From Albibacillus kandeliae (GTDB lineage: Bacteria; Pseudomonadota; Alphaproteobacteria; Rhodobacterales; Rhodobacteraceae), in contig NZ_QEHM01000003.1 of NCBI RefSeq assembly GCF_003116585.1, positions 730,916 through 794,915 of the forward strand: a DNA stretch of 64,000 nucleotides, given 5' to 3'. This document shows, in pieces, positions 53,998-62,490 of the stretch. Position numbers and translations under genes: made by a program. How positions within the stretch are numbered: the first letter of the stretch is position 1; each line of letters opens with the position of its first letter. The notes beneath the pieces were generated by a model. That model was not told the DNA's origin. It worked only from the letters and a program-made list of their open reading frames with translations, and searched no databases.

Positions 53998-54974
53998 CAA
54001 CCTGCGCGCTCCGTCAGCCAAAAGTCATTCTGCATCTTCTCGCGGCGCAGAGCCTCGTCCTCCGCGGTCTGGTGGGCCAGGATAACGGCCTCCATCGCGT
54101 TGCCATTGCCGCGCCAGATCATCCGCTGCGCCTCGCCCGGAGCGACGCGGAAGTCCAGCTTGCGCCCGTCGCAGAAGTGCAGGTCCATGTCGTGGATGCA
54201 GAGGTTGACCATGTCGGTCAGCCGCTCGAGATCGGGGCGGTAGCCGCCTTCGACCACGCAGATGAAGGCGCCGTTGCCGGCATAGGTGATCAGGAACTGG
54301 TTGCCCTGCAGGCAGTCCGAGATGGCCTCGGCGGTGTCGGTGATCAGGCACTCAAACCCGAATGCGGTGCTTTGCCGATAGAGCGAGGCGATGCCGCGGA
54401 TGGCAAAGCCGAAGACTGTGGAACCGAACAGCGACCCGCGCGACAGCTGCGAGACGTAGTTCTCGAAGGCGAAGTAGTCGATCACCCCGTCCACGTCCAT
54501 GATGGTCACGGGCTCGTTCAGCGCGACCTTGACCTGCTCCTGCGGCTCGGTCCCGCGCGACACGGCGAAGATCTTCTTGGTCAGCGCACCCTCGCCCGCG
54601 ATACGGGCCTCGGCGGTGGTGATGCGCTCGCGCAGTTCGTTGATGTCGAACGGCTTGGTCACGTAGTCCGTCGCACCGGCGGAGAAGGCGTTGTCGATGT
54701 AGGCCTTGTCCGACATCGCGGTGATCATCAGGATCGGCGTGCGCACGTAGCGGCTGGTTTCGCGCAACTTGCGGCACAGCTGGATGCCGTCCATCTCGGG
54801 CATCTGGATGTCGAGAAGGAAGCAGTCGTAGAGATCGCTCTGGGGATCGCCGACAATCTCGAGAGCTTCGGCAGCAGACCCGGCAGTATCCACGTCATGG
54901 TGGCCGAACGTGACCAGAAGCTCGGCCACAAGTTCGAGAATGATCGGGTCGTCATCGACCGCAAGAATACGCAT
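53997..54974 (-). CDS. Response regulator with possible degenerate GGDEF output domain
   Basis: 325 residues. The receiver (about 1-122) has AVDDDP, Asp55 in FLLDIQMPEMDG and Lys in VTKPFD. The C-terminal half has no DNA-binding motif. Residues about 150-325 follow the order of a GGDEF fold: a central YAGNGAFICVVEG where active cyclases have (R)YGGDEF, then helices and a C-terminal NAMEAVILAHQTAED in place of the ADRALYRAK helix. If this reading is right the enzyme is inactive and may bind a ligand or partner. The receiver is certain; the GGDEF link is inference. Confidence 0.8.
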   Translation of the reverse strand: MRILAVDDDPIILELVAELLVTFGHHDVDTAGSAAEALEIVGDPQSDLYDCFLLDIQMPEMDGIQLCRKLRETSRYVRTPILMITAMSDKAYIDNAFSAGATDYVTKPFDINELRERITTAEARIAGEGALTKKIFAVSRGTEPQEQVKVALNEPVTIMDVDGVIDYFAFENYVSQLSRGSLFGSTVFGFAIRGIASLYRQSTAFGFECLITDTAEAISDCLQGNQFLITYAGNGAFICVVEGGYRPDLERLTDMVNLCIHDMDLHFCDGRKLDFRVAPGEAQRMIWRGNGNAMEAVILAHQTAEDEALRREKMQNDFWLTERAG

Positions 54975-55221
54975 TCTGTGCCTCTACAGAGCTCATCTCG
55001 CGCGGTGTCTCGTATTATTGGGGAGTTCGGTCCCGCGCGAACATTTTCAATTACATGCAATATTCACGAATGAATCGGGCAGGAATGTGGCGTCAAAAGT
55101 GAAATCCTCTGGTAAATCCCAAGGATTAAAGGCTGATTTCCGCCGTTGACGTTACGTTGTGCTGCCCTGCGGCATTGGATGGATGCCTTGCGCAGGTTCT
55201 TGCGCCTGCAAGGGATCGGGG

Positions 55222-55635
55222 TCAGGTCATCAGGCCGAGTCGGCCGAGCAGGGCGCGGCACATCAGCCCCACGCCGACCCCCGCAAGGGCCCCGGCGCTG
55301 TCGGCGTAGAGATCCGCGAGTTCGCGGTGGCGGCCAAACGCGGGCTGGATGATCTCGATCGCGGCGCCCAGCACGATGGCAAAGGGCAGGACCCAGGTGA
55401 GGTGTCGGTGCGCCAGAAAGGCAGTCGGCAGCGTGAGTGCGGCGAAGGCCAGCAGATGCATCGTCTTGTCACCACCCGGCGGTCCGGGAACATAGGCGGA
55501 TGGCATCAGCGTCGTGAGTACGACGGTCACGGCGACCAGGGTGGTCAGGGCCAGCCCAAGAGCCTGCCGGTTCAGGAAACGGGCGCCGCCATGCGCGCTG
55601 ATGGCGGGAACCGGAGAAGAATTTACCTCAGTCAT
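55222..55635 (-). CDS. VanZ-like family membrane protein
   Basis: 137 residues with about four hydrophobic segments. The VanZ pattern GGDKTMHLLAFAALTLP and a following IEIIQPAFGRHRELADLYADSAGALAG segment identify the family. Function in alphaproteobacteria is unknown. It is well separated from the phosphorelay unit upstream. Confidence 0.82.
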   Translation of the reverse strand: MTEVNSSPVPAISAHGGARFLNRQALGLALTTLVAVTVVLTTLMPSAYVPGPPGGDKTMHLLAFAALTLPTAFLAHRHLTWVLPFAIVLGAAIEIIQPAFGRHRELADLYADSAGALAGVGVGLMCRALLGRLGLMT

Positions 55636-55720
55636 GGCGCGACCTTATGGGCACTGAAGGGGCTTGTCACCTGCAGGAAGGGCAACGGCGGCAAACCTGC
55701 GCCGATGGTGTCACGATTGG

Positions 55721-55954
55721 CTATTGTTCAATCAGATTGCTGTTGCGGGCAGCATTTGCTTTTCTGCCGGAACGGTTCTTCGGCGCGGTCCGGCGGGGGC
55801 GGGAGAGGGTGACGATGCAGAGCAGCCCGAAGACCGCGACCCCCGAGGCGAGGTAACCCGCCAGCGCGATCCAGACCCCGGCACCGGCAATCAGAAGGGC
55901 GATGGCGCAGACCAGTCCGGCCAGCGGCGCGAGAATGATGTAGGCGGCGGCCAT
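55721..55954 (-). CDS. Small membrane protein of unknown function
   Basis: 77 residues with two transmembrane helices (about 3-22 and 25-48) and a basic C-terminal tail. AGAGGG lies 7 bp ahead of the ATG, which supports a real gene. I do not recognise the family. It is divergent from the gentisate dioxygenase gene. Confidence 0.55.
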   Translation of the reverse strand: MAAAYIILAPLAGLVCAIALLIAGAGVWIALAGYLASGVAVFGLLCIVTLSRPRRTAPKNRSGRKANAARNSNLIEQ

Positions 55955-56084
55955 GACGACCCTCTGCGACTCGGTTGCCCGTCAACATCCGGGGCGTCGT
56001 GTTTAGCAGCAGTCTCCTAACGTTCGGTTTCGCATGGGTCTTTTCGGTAAACGTAGCCGCGTTACACAGCTGGTGTGCGCCGAG

Positions 56085-56123
56085 TTGACAGGTATGCATA
56101 TAGTAAGTATACATCATATATGC
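56085..56123 (+). promoter_or_regulatory. Gentisate-operon promoter with overlapping operator
   Basis: A -35 box TTGACA (56085-56090), 17-bp spacer and -10 box TATACA (56108-56113). The -10 box lies in a palindrome at 56096-56123: outer arms GCATATA/TATATGC and central GTATAC share the same axis. GT-AT-AC at the centre matches the GntR/FadR-type GTnnAC core. Confidence 0.72.
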
Positions 56124-56160
56124 CGCCGGGAGGGCGCGCGCCGAAAGAGGAGGACACCCG

Positions 56161-57198
56161 ATGTCAGAGCAGCTAGGAACGTTGGAGGAACTGCCGCAGG
56201 ACTATCGCGACGACATGACCCGCGCGGGCGTCGCGCCACTCTGGCCGATGATGCGCAACGTCCTGCCCCATGGCGCGCCCAACCCCGTGACACGGCCCGG
56301 CCACTGGGCCTTCGAGAGCCTCCGCCCGCTGCTGCTGCGTGCAGGCGAACTGACCCCGGTGGAAAAGGCAGAGCGCCGCGTTCTGGTGTTGTCCGATCCC
56401 GGGCGCGGCACCGGCGCGATGCAGGCGACCTCCTCGATCTACCTTGGAATGCAACTGCTGCTGCCGGGCGAAACCGCACCGGCGCATCGGCACACCCCGT
56501 CGGCGGCGCGGATCATCGTCGAGGGCCGGGGCGGCTTTACCGTCGTCGACGGCGAGAAGCTCCCCATGGAAGACGGCGATCTTGTCCTGACCCCGGGAGG
56601 CGACTGGCACGACCACGGTCACGAGGGCGAGGAGCCGGTGATCTGGCTCGATGCGCTGGACCTGCCACTTTTCGTCTACCTCGAAGGCTCCTATGCCGAG
56701 GAGGCGCCGCTGCAGGCGCAGCGCAATCGCCCGGACGCAAGCCAGGTCGAGTATCGCGCCGCCGGGCTGGCGCCCTCGCGGCGGCTGAACAACACGGTCC
56801 GTCGCTACCCGATGATGCGCTACCCCTGGGCGCGCACCGAGGCCGCGCTGCGAGAACTGGCGAAATATGGTGACGAAGGCGTCGCCGAGGTCGACTACAT
56901 CAACCCCGAAACCGGGCAGGATGTACTGCCGACGATGGGCTTCACCGCGATGATGCTGGGCGCAGGGCAGATCGATGAACCGCCGCTCCGGTCCTCCTCC
57001 GCCGCCTTCCACGTGATCAAGGGGCATGGGTCCTCGATGATCAACGGGCAGAAAGTCGAGTGGGGCCCCAAAGATACCTTTACCGCCCCTGTCTTTGCCG
57101 ACATCAAGCACGAGGCAGGCAGCGAAGCGTTCCTGGTCCGCATCCACGACCGCCCGCTGCAAGACAAGCTTGGATACTACGAGGAACGCGCGAAATGA
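56161..57198 (+). CDS. gtdA: Gentisate 1,2-dioxygenase
   Basis: 345 residues with AGGAGG 6 bp ahead of the ATG. It is a two-cupin protein. The N-terminal cupin carries the Fe(II) ligands His109, His111 (APAHRHTPSAARIIVEG) and His150 (GGDWHDHGH), the same spacing as the E. coli enzyme His104/106/145. It opens the ring of gentisate (2,5-dihydroxybenzoate) to maleylpyruvate with O2. It is the first gene of the aromatic operon and overlaps the next by 4 bp. Confidence 0.94.
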   Translation: MSEQLGTLEELPQDYRDDMTRAGVAPLWPMMRNVLPHGAPNPVTRPGHWAFESLRPLLLRAGELTPVEKAERRVLVLSDPGRGTGAMQATSSIYLGMQLLLPGETAPAHRHTPSAARIIVEGRGGFTVVDGEKLPMEDGDLVLTPGGDWHDHGHEGEEPVIWLDALDLPLFVYLEGSYAEEAPLQAQRNRPDASQVEYRAAGLAPSRRLNNTVRRYPMMRYPWARTEAALRELAKYGDEGVAEVDYINPETGQDVLPTMGFTAMMLGAGQIDEPPLRSSSAAFHVIKGHGSSMINGQKVEWGPKDTFTAPVFADIKHEAGSEAFLVRIHDRPLQDKLGYYEERAK

Positions 57199-57893
57199 CC
57201 GATCTGCTTTTTACCCTGCCGGAACCGGTGACCATCCCGGTGAAGGGCGAAACCGCCGACTACCCGGTGGGTCGCATCTTCTGCGTCGGCCGCAACTATG
57301 CCGCCCATGCCGCCGAGATGGGGTTCGAGGTTGACCGCGAGGCTCCATTCTACTTCACCAAGTCGCCTGCCAACGCGGTTCTGAGTGGCGCCTCCATGCC
57401 CTACCCGCCGGGCACCGAGAACTTCCATTTCGAGATGGAGCTGGTGATGGCGATCGGCAAGCCGGTCTTCCGCGCCACCAAGGCCGAGGCCGACGCGGCT
57501 ATCTATGCGTTCGGCTGCGGGCTCGACATGACCCGCCGCGACCTGCAGATCGCCTCGCGGTCCAAGCAGCGCCCGTGGGACCTTGGCAAGGATGTCGAGA
57601 GCAGCGCCGTCTTCTCGCCGCTGACCCCGGCCGCCGAGATGGGTGAAATCGGCGCGCAGCGCATCCACCTCGAGGTCAACGGCGAGGTCAAGCAGGATGC
57701 GACGCTGGAAGAACTGATCTGGAAGCTGGACGAGATCGTGATGGACCTGTCCAAGTTCTATCATCTGCGCCCCGGGGACCTGATCATGACCGGCACGCCT
57801 GCGGGTGTGGGTCCGGTCGTGGCGGGTGACAAGATCACTGGCGGGATTGACGGGCTGGACCCGATCGCCCTGACGATCACCGACGCCGAGTAG
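57195..57893 (+). CDS. Fumarylpyruvate hydrolase (FAH family)
   Basis: 232 residues from ATG 57195. The FAH-family features are RIFCVGRNYAAHAAEMG, a metal-binding EMELVMAIGKP, and DLIMTGTPAGVGPV. In the gentisate pathway this position is filled by fumarylpyruvate hydrolase (NagK), giving fumarate and pyruvate, usually after isomerisation of maleylpyruvate. No isomerase gene is beside it, so direct maleylpyruvate hydrolysis is possible. Confidence 0.86.
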   Translation: MTDLLFTLPEPVTIPVKGETADYPVGRIFCVGRNYAAHAAEMGFEVDREAPFYFTKSPANAVLSGASMPYPPGTENFHFEMELVMAIGKPVFRATKAEADAAIYAFGCGLDMTRRDLQIASRSKQRPWDLGKDVESSAVFSPLTPAAEMGEIGAQRIHLEVNGEVKQDATLEELIWKLDEIVMDLSKFYHLRPGDLIMTGTPAGVGPVVAGDKITGGIDGLDPIALTITDAE

Positions 57894-57903
57894 GCGTCAC
57901 ACC

Positions 57904-57971
57904 GCCCCGGGCAACGCCCGGGGCCTCGCAAGACATCACGTGAACACGGGCCCCGGATCGCAGTCCGGGGC
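57904..57971 (+). other. Two strong hairpins between the hydrolase and monooxygenase genes
   Basis: GCCCCGGGC-AAC-GCCCGGGGC at 57904-57924 and GCCCCGGA-TCGCAG-TCCGGGGC at 57950-57971. Neither has a T-run. They may act as RNA-stabilising or partial termination structures in the 111-bp intergenic gap. Confidence 0.6.
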
Positions 57972-58004
57972 AGGGCGGCGCTTTGCCCGCAGGGAGGAAC
58001 GCAC

Positions 58005-59228
58005 ATGACGACGGATCGCATTCTCATTGCCGGCGGCGGCATCGGCGGGCTGGCGACAGCCATCGGCCTTGCCCAGAAGGGGCTCGACGTGCTGGTGCTG
58101 GAAAAGGCCTCGCAACTGGGCGAGATCGGTGCGGGCATTCAGCTGGGGCCGAACGCCTTCCATGCCTTCGACTACCTGGGCGTGGGTGAGACCGCGCGGC
58201 AGATGGCCGTCTACATCGACAACCTGCGCCTGATGGATGCCCTGACCGGGGTCGAGATCACCCGCATTCCGCTGGGCGATGCCTTTCGTGCCCGGATGGG
58301 GAACCCCTATGCCGTGGTGCATCGGGGCGATCTGCACGGCGTGTTTCTAAAGGCTTGCCAGGCGCACCCCAAGGTCGAACTGCGCACCAGCAGCGGGGTC
58401 GAGGGCTATGAGCAGGACGACACCGGGGTGCGCGCGGTGCTGGCCGATGGCTCCCGCGTCGAGGGGCGGATCCTCATCGGCGCAGATGGGCTGTGGTCGA
58501 ACATCCGCAAGCAGATGTTGCAGGACGGGCCGCCGCGCGTGTCCGGGCATACGACCTATCGTTCGGTGATCCCGACCGAGGAAATGCCGGAGGACCTGCG
58601 CTGGAACGCGGCGACCCTCTGGGCCGGGCCGAAATGTCATATCGTCCACTATCCGTTGCAGGGCTGGAAGACATTCAACCTCGTCGTCACCTATCACAAC
58701 GATGCGCCGGAACCGGTGGCAGGCAAGCCGGTCAGTCGCGACGAAGTGCGTCGCGGGTTCGAGCACGTGGCCCCGGTGGCGCAGCAGATCATCGACAAGG
58801 CGGACGACTGGAAGCTCTGGGTGCTGTGCGACCGCGACCCGGTGATGAACTGGACGGATGGCAAGGTTGCCCTGCTGGGCGACGCCGCGCATCCCATGCT
58901 CCAGTACTTCGCCCAGGGCGCCTGCATGGCGATGGAGGATGCGGTGAGCCTGTCACACCTGATGGGGGTGCGGGGGTTCGACGGGATCGAGCAGACTTTG
59001 GTCGACTATCAGAACAGCCGCCGCCTGCGTGCCGCGCGGGTTCAGTTGCAGTCGCGCGAGATCGGCCAGCACGTCTATCACCCGGCGGGCGCACATGCGG
59101 AACTGCGCAATGCTGTGATGAGCGCACGGTCGCCCGAGGAGTGGTATGACCAGATCGACTGGCTCTACGGGAGCACGGGGCTGGAGGGCGCTGTGTCCGC
59201 CGAGACCCGAAAGGCGAAGAAGATATAG
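58005..59228 (+). CDS. FAD-dependent 3-hydroxybenzoate 6-monooxygenase
   Basis: 407 residues. FAD-binding motifs are AGGGIGGLATAIGLAQKG at the N-terminus, the middle LIGADGLWS (DG motif) and the C-terminal VALLGDAAHPMLQYFAQGA. The overall form is that of 3-hydroxybenzoate 6-hydroxylase/salicylate hydroxylase-type class A flavoprotein monooxygenases. Next to gentisate dioxygenase, para-hydroxylation of 3-hydroxybenzoate to gentisate is the natural role. A salicylate-type substrate cannot be fully excluded. Confidence 0.87.
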   Translation: MTTDRILIAGGGIGGLATAIGLAQKGLDVLVLEKASQLGEIGAGIQLGPNAFHAFDYLGVGETARQMAVYIDNLRLMDALTGVEITRIPLGDAFRARMGNPYAVVHRGDLHGVFLKACQAHPKVELRTSSGVEGYEQDDTGVRAVLADGSRVEGRILIGADGLWSNIRKQMLQDGPPRVSGHTTYRSVIPTEEMPEDLRWNAATLWAGPKCHIVHYPLQGWKTFNLVVTYHNDAPEPVAGKPVSRDEVRRGFEHVAPVAQQIIDKADDWKLWVLCDRDPVMNWTDGKVALLGDAAHPMLQYFAQGACMAMEDAVSLSHLMGVRGFDGIEQTLVDYQNSRRLRAARVQLQSREIGQHVYHPAGAHAELRNAVMSARSPEEWYDQIDWLYGSTGLEGAVSAETRKAKKI

Positions 59229-59270
59229 TTATAGCACATAACTACCTTGCAGAATCGTCATGTTATGTGC
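59226..59270. promoter_or_regulatory. Overlapping inverted repeats before the TRAP genes
   Basis: TAGTTAT-AGCAC-ATAACTA (59226-59244) is a perfect 7-bp inverted repeat. GCACATAAC (59234-59242) pairs with GTTATGTGC (59262-59270), a perfect 9-bp arm with a 19-bp spacer. The repeated half-site suggests an operator for the TRAP genes rather than a terminator. Confidence 0.6.
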
Positions 59271-59369
59271 CATGACTTTTCGCCAGACACACTTGTGCAA
59301 CATTTGCATTATATGACCAAAGTGGCAATATAGTGCTTACGACATACGTGGTCGATAGGGAGGAATCAC

Positions 59370-60416
59370 ATGACCAAACGTAGAACGCTCTTGGGCGTTG
59401 CCGGTAGTGCTGCGATCGCCGCACTGGCGACGTCTTTCATTGGCACCGCCGCAATGGCGCAGGAAGTGACGCTGAAGCTTCACCAGTTCCTGCCGGCGCA
59501 GGCCAACGTCCCGAAACTGGTGCTCGATGTATGGGCCGATAACGTCGAGAAAGACTCCGGCGGCCGCATCAAGGTCGAGCGCTACCCGTCCATGCAGCTC
59601 GGTGGCAAGCCGCCAGAACTGATCGACCAGGCCATCGATGGCGTCGCCGACATCGTCTGGACCGTGGTCGGCTACACGCCGGGCCGCTTCCCGTCGACCG
59701 AAGTCTTCGAACTGCCGTTCATGATGACCAACGCGCGCGCCACCAGCCGCGCCTACTGGCAGATCTTCGACGAGCACCTGAAGGACACCGAGTTCAAGGA
59801 TGTCCACATCCTCGGCACCTGGGTGCACGGCCCCGGCATGATCCACACCAAGGATCCGGTGACCAAGCCCGAAGACCTGCAGGGCATGAAGATCCGCGGC
59901 GGCTCCCGCTCGGTAAACATGCTGCTGACCGAACTGGGCGCAACCCCGGTTGGCATGCCGGTTCCGGCTGTGACCGAAGGCCTGTCCAAGGGCGTGATCG
60001 ACGGCACCACCATTCCGTGGGAAGTGACCACCTCGCTCAAGGTTTCGGAACTGGTGCACAACCACACCGAGTTCGAGGGCAAGGCGCTCTACGTGCTGAC
60101 CTTCGTGCTGGCCATGAACAAGGACAAGTACGAGAGCCTGCCGGATGACCTGAAGAAGGTGATCGACGACAACTCCGGCGAGGAGTTCTCGGTCTTTGCT
60201 GGCGGCACGCAGGCGGATGCGGACGGCCCGGCGCGTCAGATCGCGGTCGACCTCGGCAACAACATCATCACCATTCCGGAAGCTGATGTCGCGGCCTGGG
60301 AAGAGGCGTCCAAGCCGGTCTATGACGCATGGCTTGCCGACATGGCAGCCAAGGGCAAGGACGGGCAGGCGCTGCTCGACGAAGCCCGCATGCTGATCGA
60401 CAAGTACACCGAGTAA
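59370..60416 (+). CDS. TRAP-transporter solute-binding protein (DctP family)
   Basis: 348 residues with a Sec signal peptide ending near AMAQEV. The mature protein begins VTLKLHQFLPAQANVPKLV and contains the DctP-family GMKIRGGSRSVNMLLTELGATPV segment, where the Arg binds the carboxylate of the substrate. Its position between aromatic catabolic genes suggests it binds an aromatic carboxylate. It is followed by a hairpin, then the two membrane subunits. Confidence 0.93.
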   Translation: MTKRRTLLGVAGSAAIAALATSFIGTAAMAQEVTLKLHQFLPAQANVPKLVLDVWADNVEKDSGGRIKVERYPSMQLGGKPPELIDQAIDGVADIVWTVVGYTPGRFPSTEVFELPFMMTNARATSRAYWQIFDEHLKDTEFKDVHILGTWVHGPGMIHTKDPVTKPEDLQGMKIRGGSRSVNMLLTELGATPVGMPVPAVTEGLSKGVIDGTTIPWEVTTSLKVSELVHNHTEFEGKALYVLTFVLAMNKDKYESLPDDLKKVIDDNSGEEFSVFAGGTQADADGPARQIAVDLGNNIITIPEADVAAWEEASKPVYDAWLADMAAKGKDGQALLDEARMLIDKYTE

Positions 60417-60433
60417 CGCATCAAGCGTATCTG

Positions 60434-60466
60434 AGGGGCCGCGTCACGTGGCTGGCGCGGCCCTTT
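60434..60466 (+). terminator. Intercistronic hairpin after the TRAP binding-protein gene
   Basis: A stem of about 10 bp built on GGGCCGCG/CGCGGCCC with one wobble, followed by TTT. Together with the 7-bp repeat AGGTGAC/GTCACCT at 60478-60493 it may make the binding protein more abundant than the membrane subunits. Confidence 0.6.
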
Positions 60467-60508
60467 GACTGACACCCAGGTGACACGTCACCTAGGCAGG
60501 GGGTGGGT

Positions 60509-61090
60509 ATGAAATCCTTCATGATGGGCTTGTCCCGTTTCATGGCGGTCCTGGGCGGAATCGTCCTGAGCTTTCTGATCGTCCTGACATGCGTTTCGAT
60601 CGCCGGGCGGCTGCTCAACGGCTTCTTCCACGGCGCCTTCATGCAATCGCTGGCGCCCGGCTTCGCGCATTGGGCCATCGAGATCGGCGTCGGCCCGATC
60701 ACCGGCGATTTCGAATTGGTCGAGGCCGGGGTGGCCTTCGCCATCTTCGCCTTCATTCCGCTGTGCCAGATCACTGGCGGTCATGCCTCGGTGGACATCT
60801 TCACCGACATGATGCCGCCCGTCGTGACACGCGTGCTGCGGGTGATCATCGACATCGTCTTCGCGGCCGTGCTGATCCTGATCGCATGGCGTCTCTATGA
60901 GGGGATGCTGAGCAAGCAGAGCTATGGCGAGACCAGCTTTCTGCTGCAGTTCCCGGTGTGGTGGGCCTATGCGGCGAGCCTGTTCGGTGCCGTGGTGTCG
61001 TCCATCGTGGCCGTCTACGTCGCTGCCATGCGGATAATCGAATTCTTCACCGGGACCGTGATCCTCCCGGACGGCGCGGAGGCCGGCTGA
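60509..61090 (+). CDS. TRAP-transporter small membrane subunit (DctQ family)
   Basis: 193 residues from ATG 60509 (a GTG two codons upstream is possible). It has four hydrophobic helices, as expected of DctQ proteins, with the loop ITGGHASVDIFTD after the second. The stop codon overlaps the large-subunit start as TGATG. Confidence 0.9.
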   Translation: MKSFMMGLSRFMAVLGGIVLSFLIVLTCVSIAGRLLNGFFHGAFMQSLAPGFAHWAIEIGVGPITGDFELVEAGVAFAIFAFIPLCQITGGHASVDIFTDMMPPVVTRVLRVIIDIVFAAVLILIAWRLYEGMLSKQSYGETSFLLQFPVWWAYAASLFGAVVSSIVAVYVAAMRIIEFFTGTVILPDGAEAG

Positions 61091-62406
61091 TGACTGCACT
61101 CGAAATCGGTATCTATTCCTTTCCGGTTCTGATGCTGCTGATCTTCCTGCGGGTTCCCATCGGGCTCGCCATGTTCCTCGTCGGCCTTGGCGGTCTCGTC
61201 ATGGTCACCGGGGGCACTAACGTCGCCTTTGCGCGCCTCAAGAACGAGACCTACACGACCTTCTCCAGCTACTCGCTGACCATCGTCCCGATGTTCCTCC
61301 TGATGGGGCACTTCGCGACGCTGGGGGGCATGAGCACGGCTCTGTTCAAGGCCGCGGAAGGGTTCCTCGGGCACCGCAAGGGCGGGGTGGCGATGGCCGC
61401 CATCGGCGCCTGTGCCGGTTTCGGCGCGATCTGCGGATCGTCGCTGGCCACTGCGGCGACCATGGGCCGCGTCGCCCTGCCGGAACTCAAGCGCTACGGC
61501 TACGACGGCGGGTTCTCGACGGCGACCCTTGCCGCGGGCGGTACGCTCGGCATCCTGATCCCGCCCTCGGTGGTTCTGGTGATCTACGCCATCCTGACCG
61601 AGCAGAACATCGCCAAGCTGTTCCTTGCGGCCTTCATTCCCGGACTTCTCGCCGCGCTCTGCTATGTCATCGTGATCTCGATCTACGTGCGGCTCTACCC
61701 TGAATCGGCAGGCACCCGCGACCCGATCCCGATGGCCGAGCGGTTCAGCCTGCTGGTCGATGTCTGGCCGGTACTTCTGGTCTTCGGCCTTGTGGTCGGC
61801 GGTATCTACCTTGGCTGGTTCACCCCGACCGAGGGCGCGGCCGTCGGGGCTGCGGGCACCGGGCTGATCGCGCTGCTGAACGGTGGCCTGACCTGGCGGA
61901 CCCTGATCGAGAGCTTTACGGTGACCGCGCGGTCGACCGCGATGATCTTCTTCATCGTGCTGGGCGCCGGCTTCTACAACGGCTTCCTCGCCCTGACGCA
62001 GGTCCCGCAGGAACTGTCGACCTACGTGGTCAGCCAGGGTTTCAGCCCGCTGACGGTATTGTCGATGATCCTCGTCTTCTACCTGATCTTCGGCTGCCTC
62101 ATGGACAGCCTGTCGATGATCCTGCTGACCATCCCGATCTTCTTCCCGGTGGTCTCGGTTCTCGATTTCGGCATGTCGGCCGAGCACATGGCGATCTGGT
62201 TCGGCATTCTCGTGCTGATCGTCGTCGAGGTCGGCCTGATCACGCCTCCGGTCGGGATGAACCTGTTCATCATCAACTCGATGGACCCGAAAACCCCGAT
62301 CGTGCGCACCTACAAGGCAGTCATGTTCTTCGTGGGGGCGGACATCGTTCGCGTAATCCTTCTGGTGGCGTTCCCCGCCATCACGCTCTTCCTGCTGCCG
62401 GGCTGA
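61090..62406 (+). CDS. TRAP-transporter large membrane subunit (DctM family)
   Basis: 438 residues, strongly hydrophobic with about 12 helices. DctM signatures include VPMFLLMGHFATLGGMS, GFGAICGSSLATAATMG and GGTLGILIPPSVVLVIYAILTE. It forms the sodium-coupled transport channel with the small subunit and binding protein. Confidence 0.94.
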   Translation: MTALEIGIYSFPVLMLLIFLRVPIGLAMFLVGLGGLVMVTGGTNVAFARLKNETYTTFSSYSLTIVPMFLLMGHFATLGGMSTALFKAAEGFLGHRKGGVAMAAIGACAGFGAICGSSLATAATMGRVALPELKRYGYDGGFSTATLAAGGTLGILIPPSVVLVIYAILTEQNIAKLFLAAFIPGLLAALCYVIVISIYVRLYPESAGTRDPIPMAERFSLLVDVWPVLLVFGLVVGGIYLGWFTPTEGAAVGAAGTGLIALLNGGLTWRTLIESFTVTARSTAMIFFIVLGAGFYNGFLALTQVPQELSTYVVSQGFSPLTVLSMILVFYLIFGCLMDSLSMILLTIPIFFPVVSVLDFGMSAEHMAIWFGILVLIVVEVGLITPPVGMNLFIINSMDPKTPIVRTYKAVMFFVGADIVRVILLVAFPAITLFLLPG

Positions 62407-62490
62407 CAAGGCCCGGCAGGCCCCCACAAGGGGCGAAGTTCGTTTGAACTGTTACCATCTATAACCATTATTTTCGCCGAGGAGGCAGAG

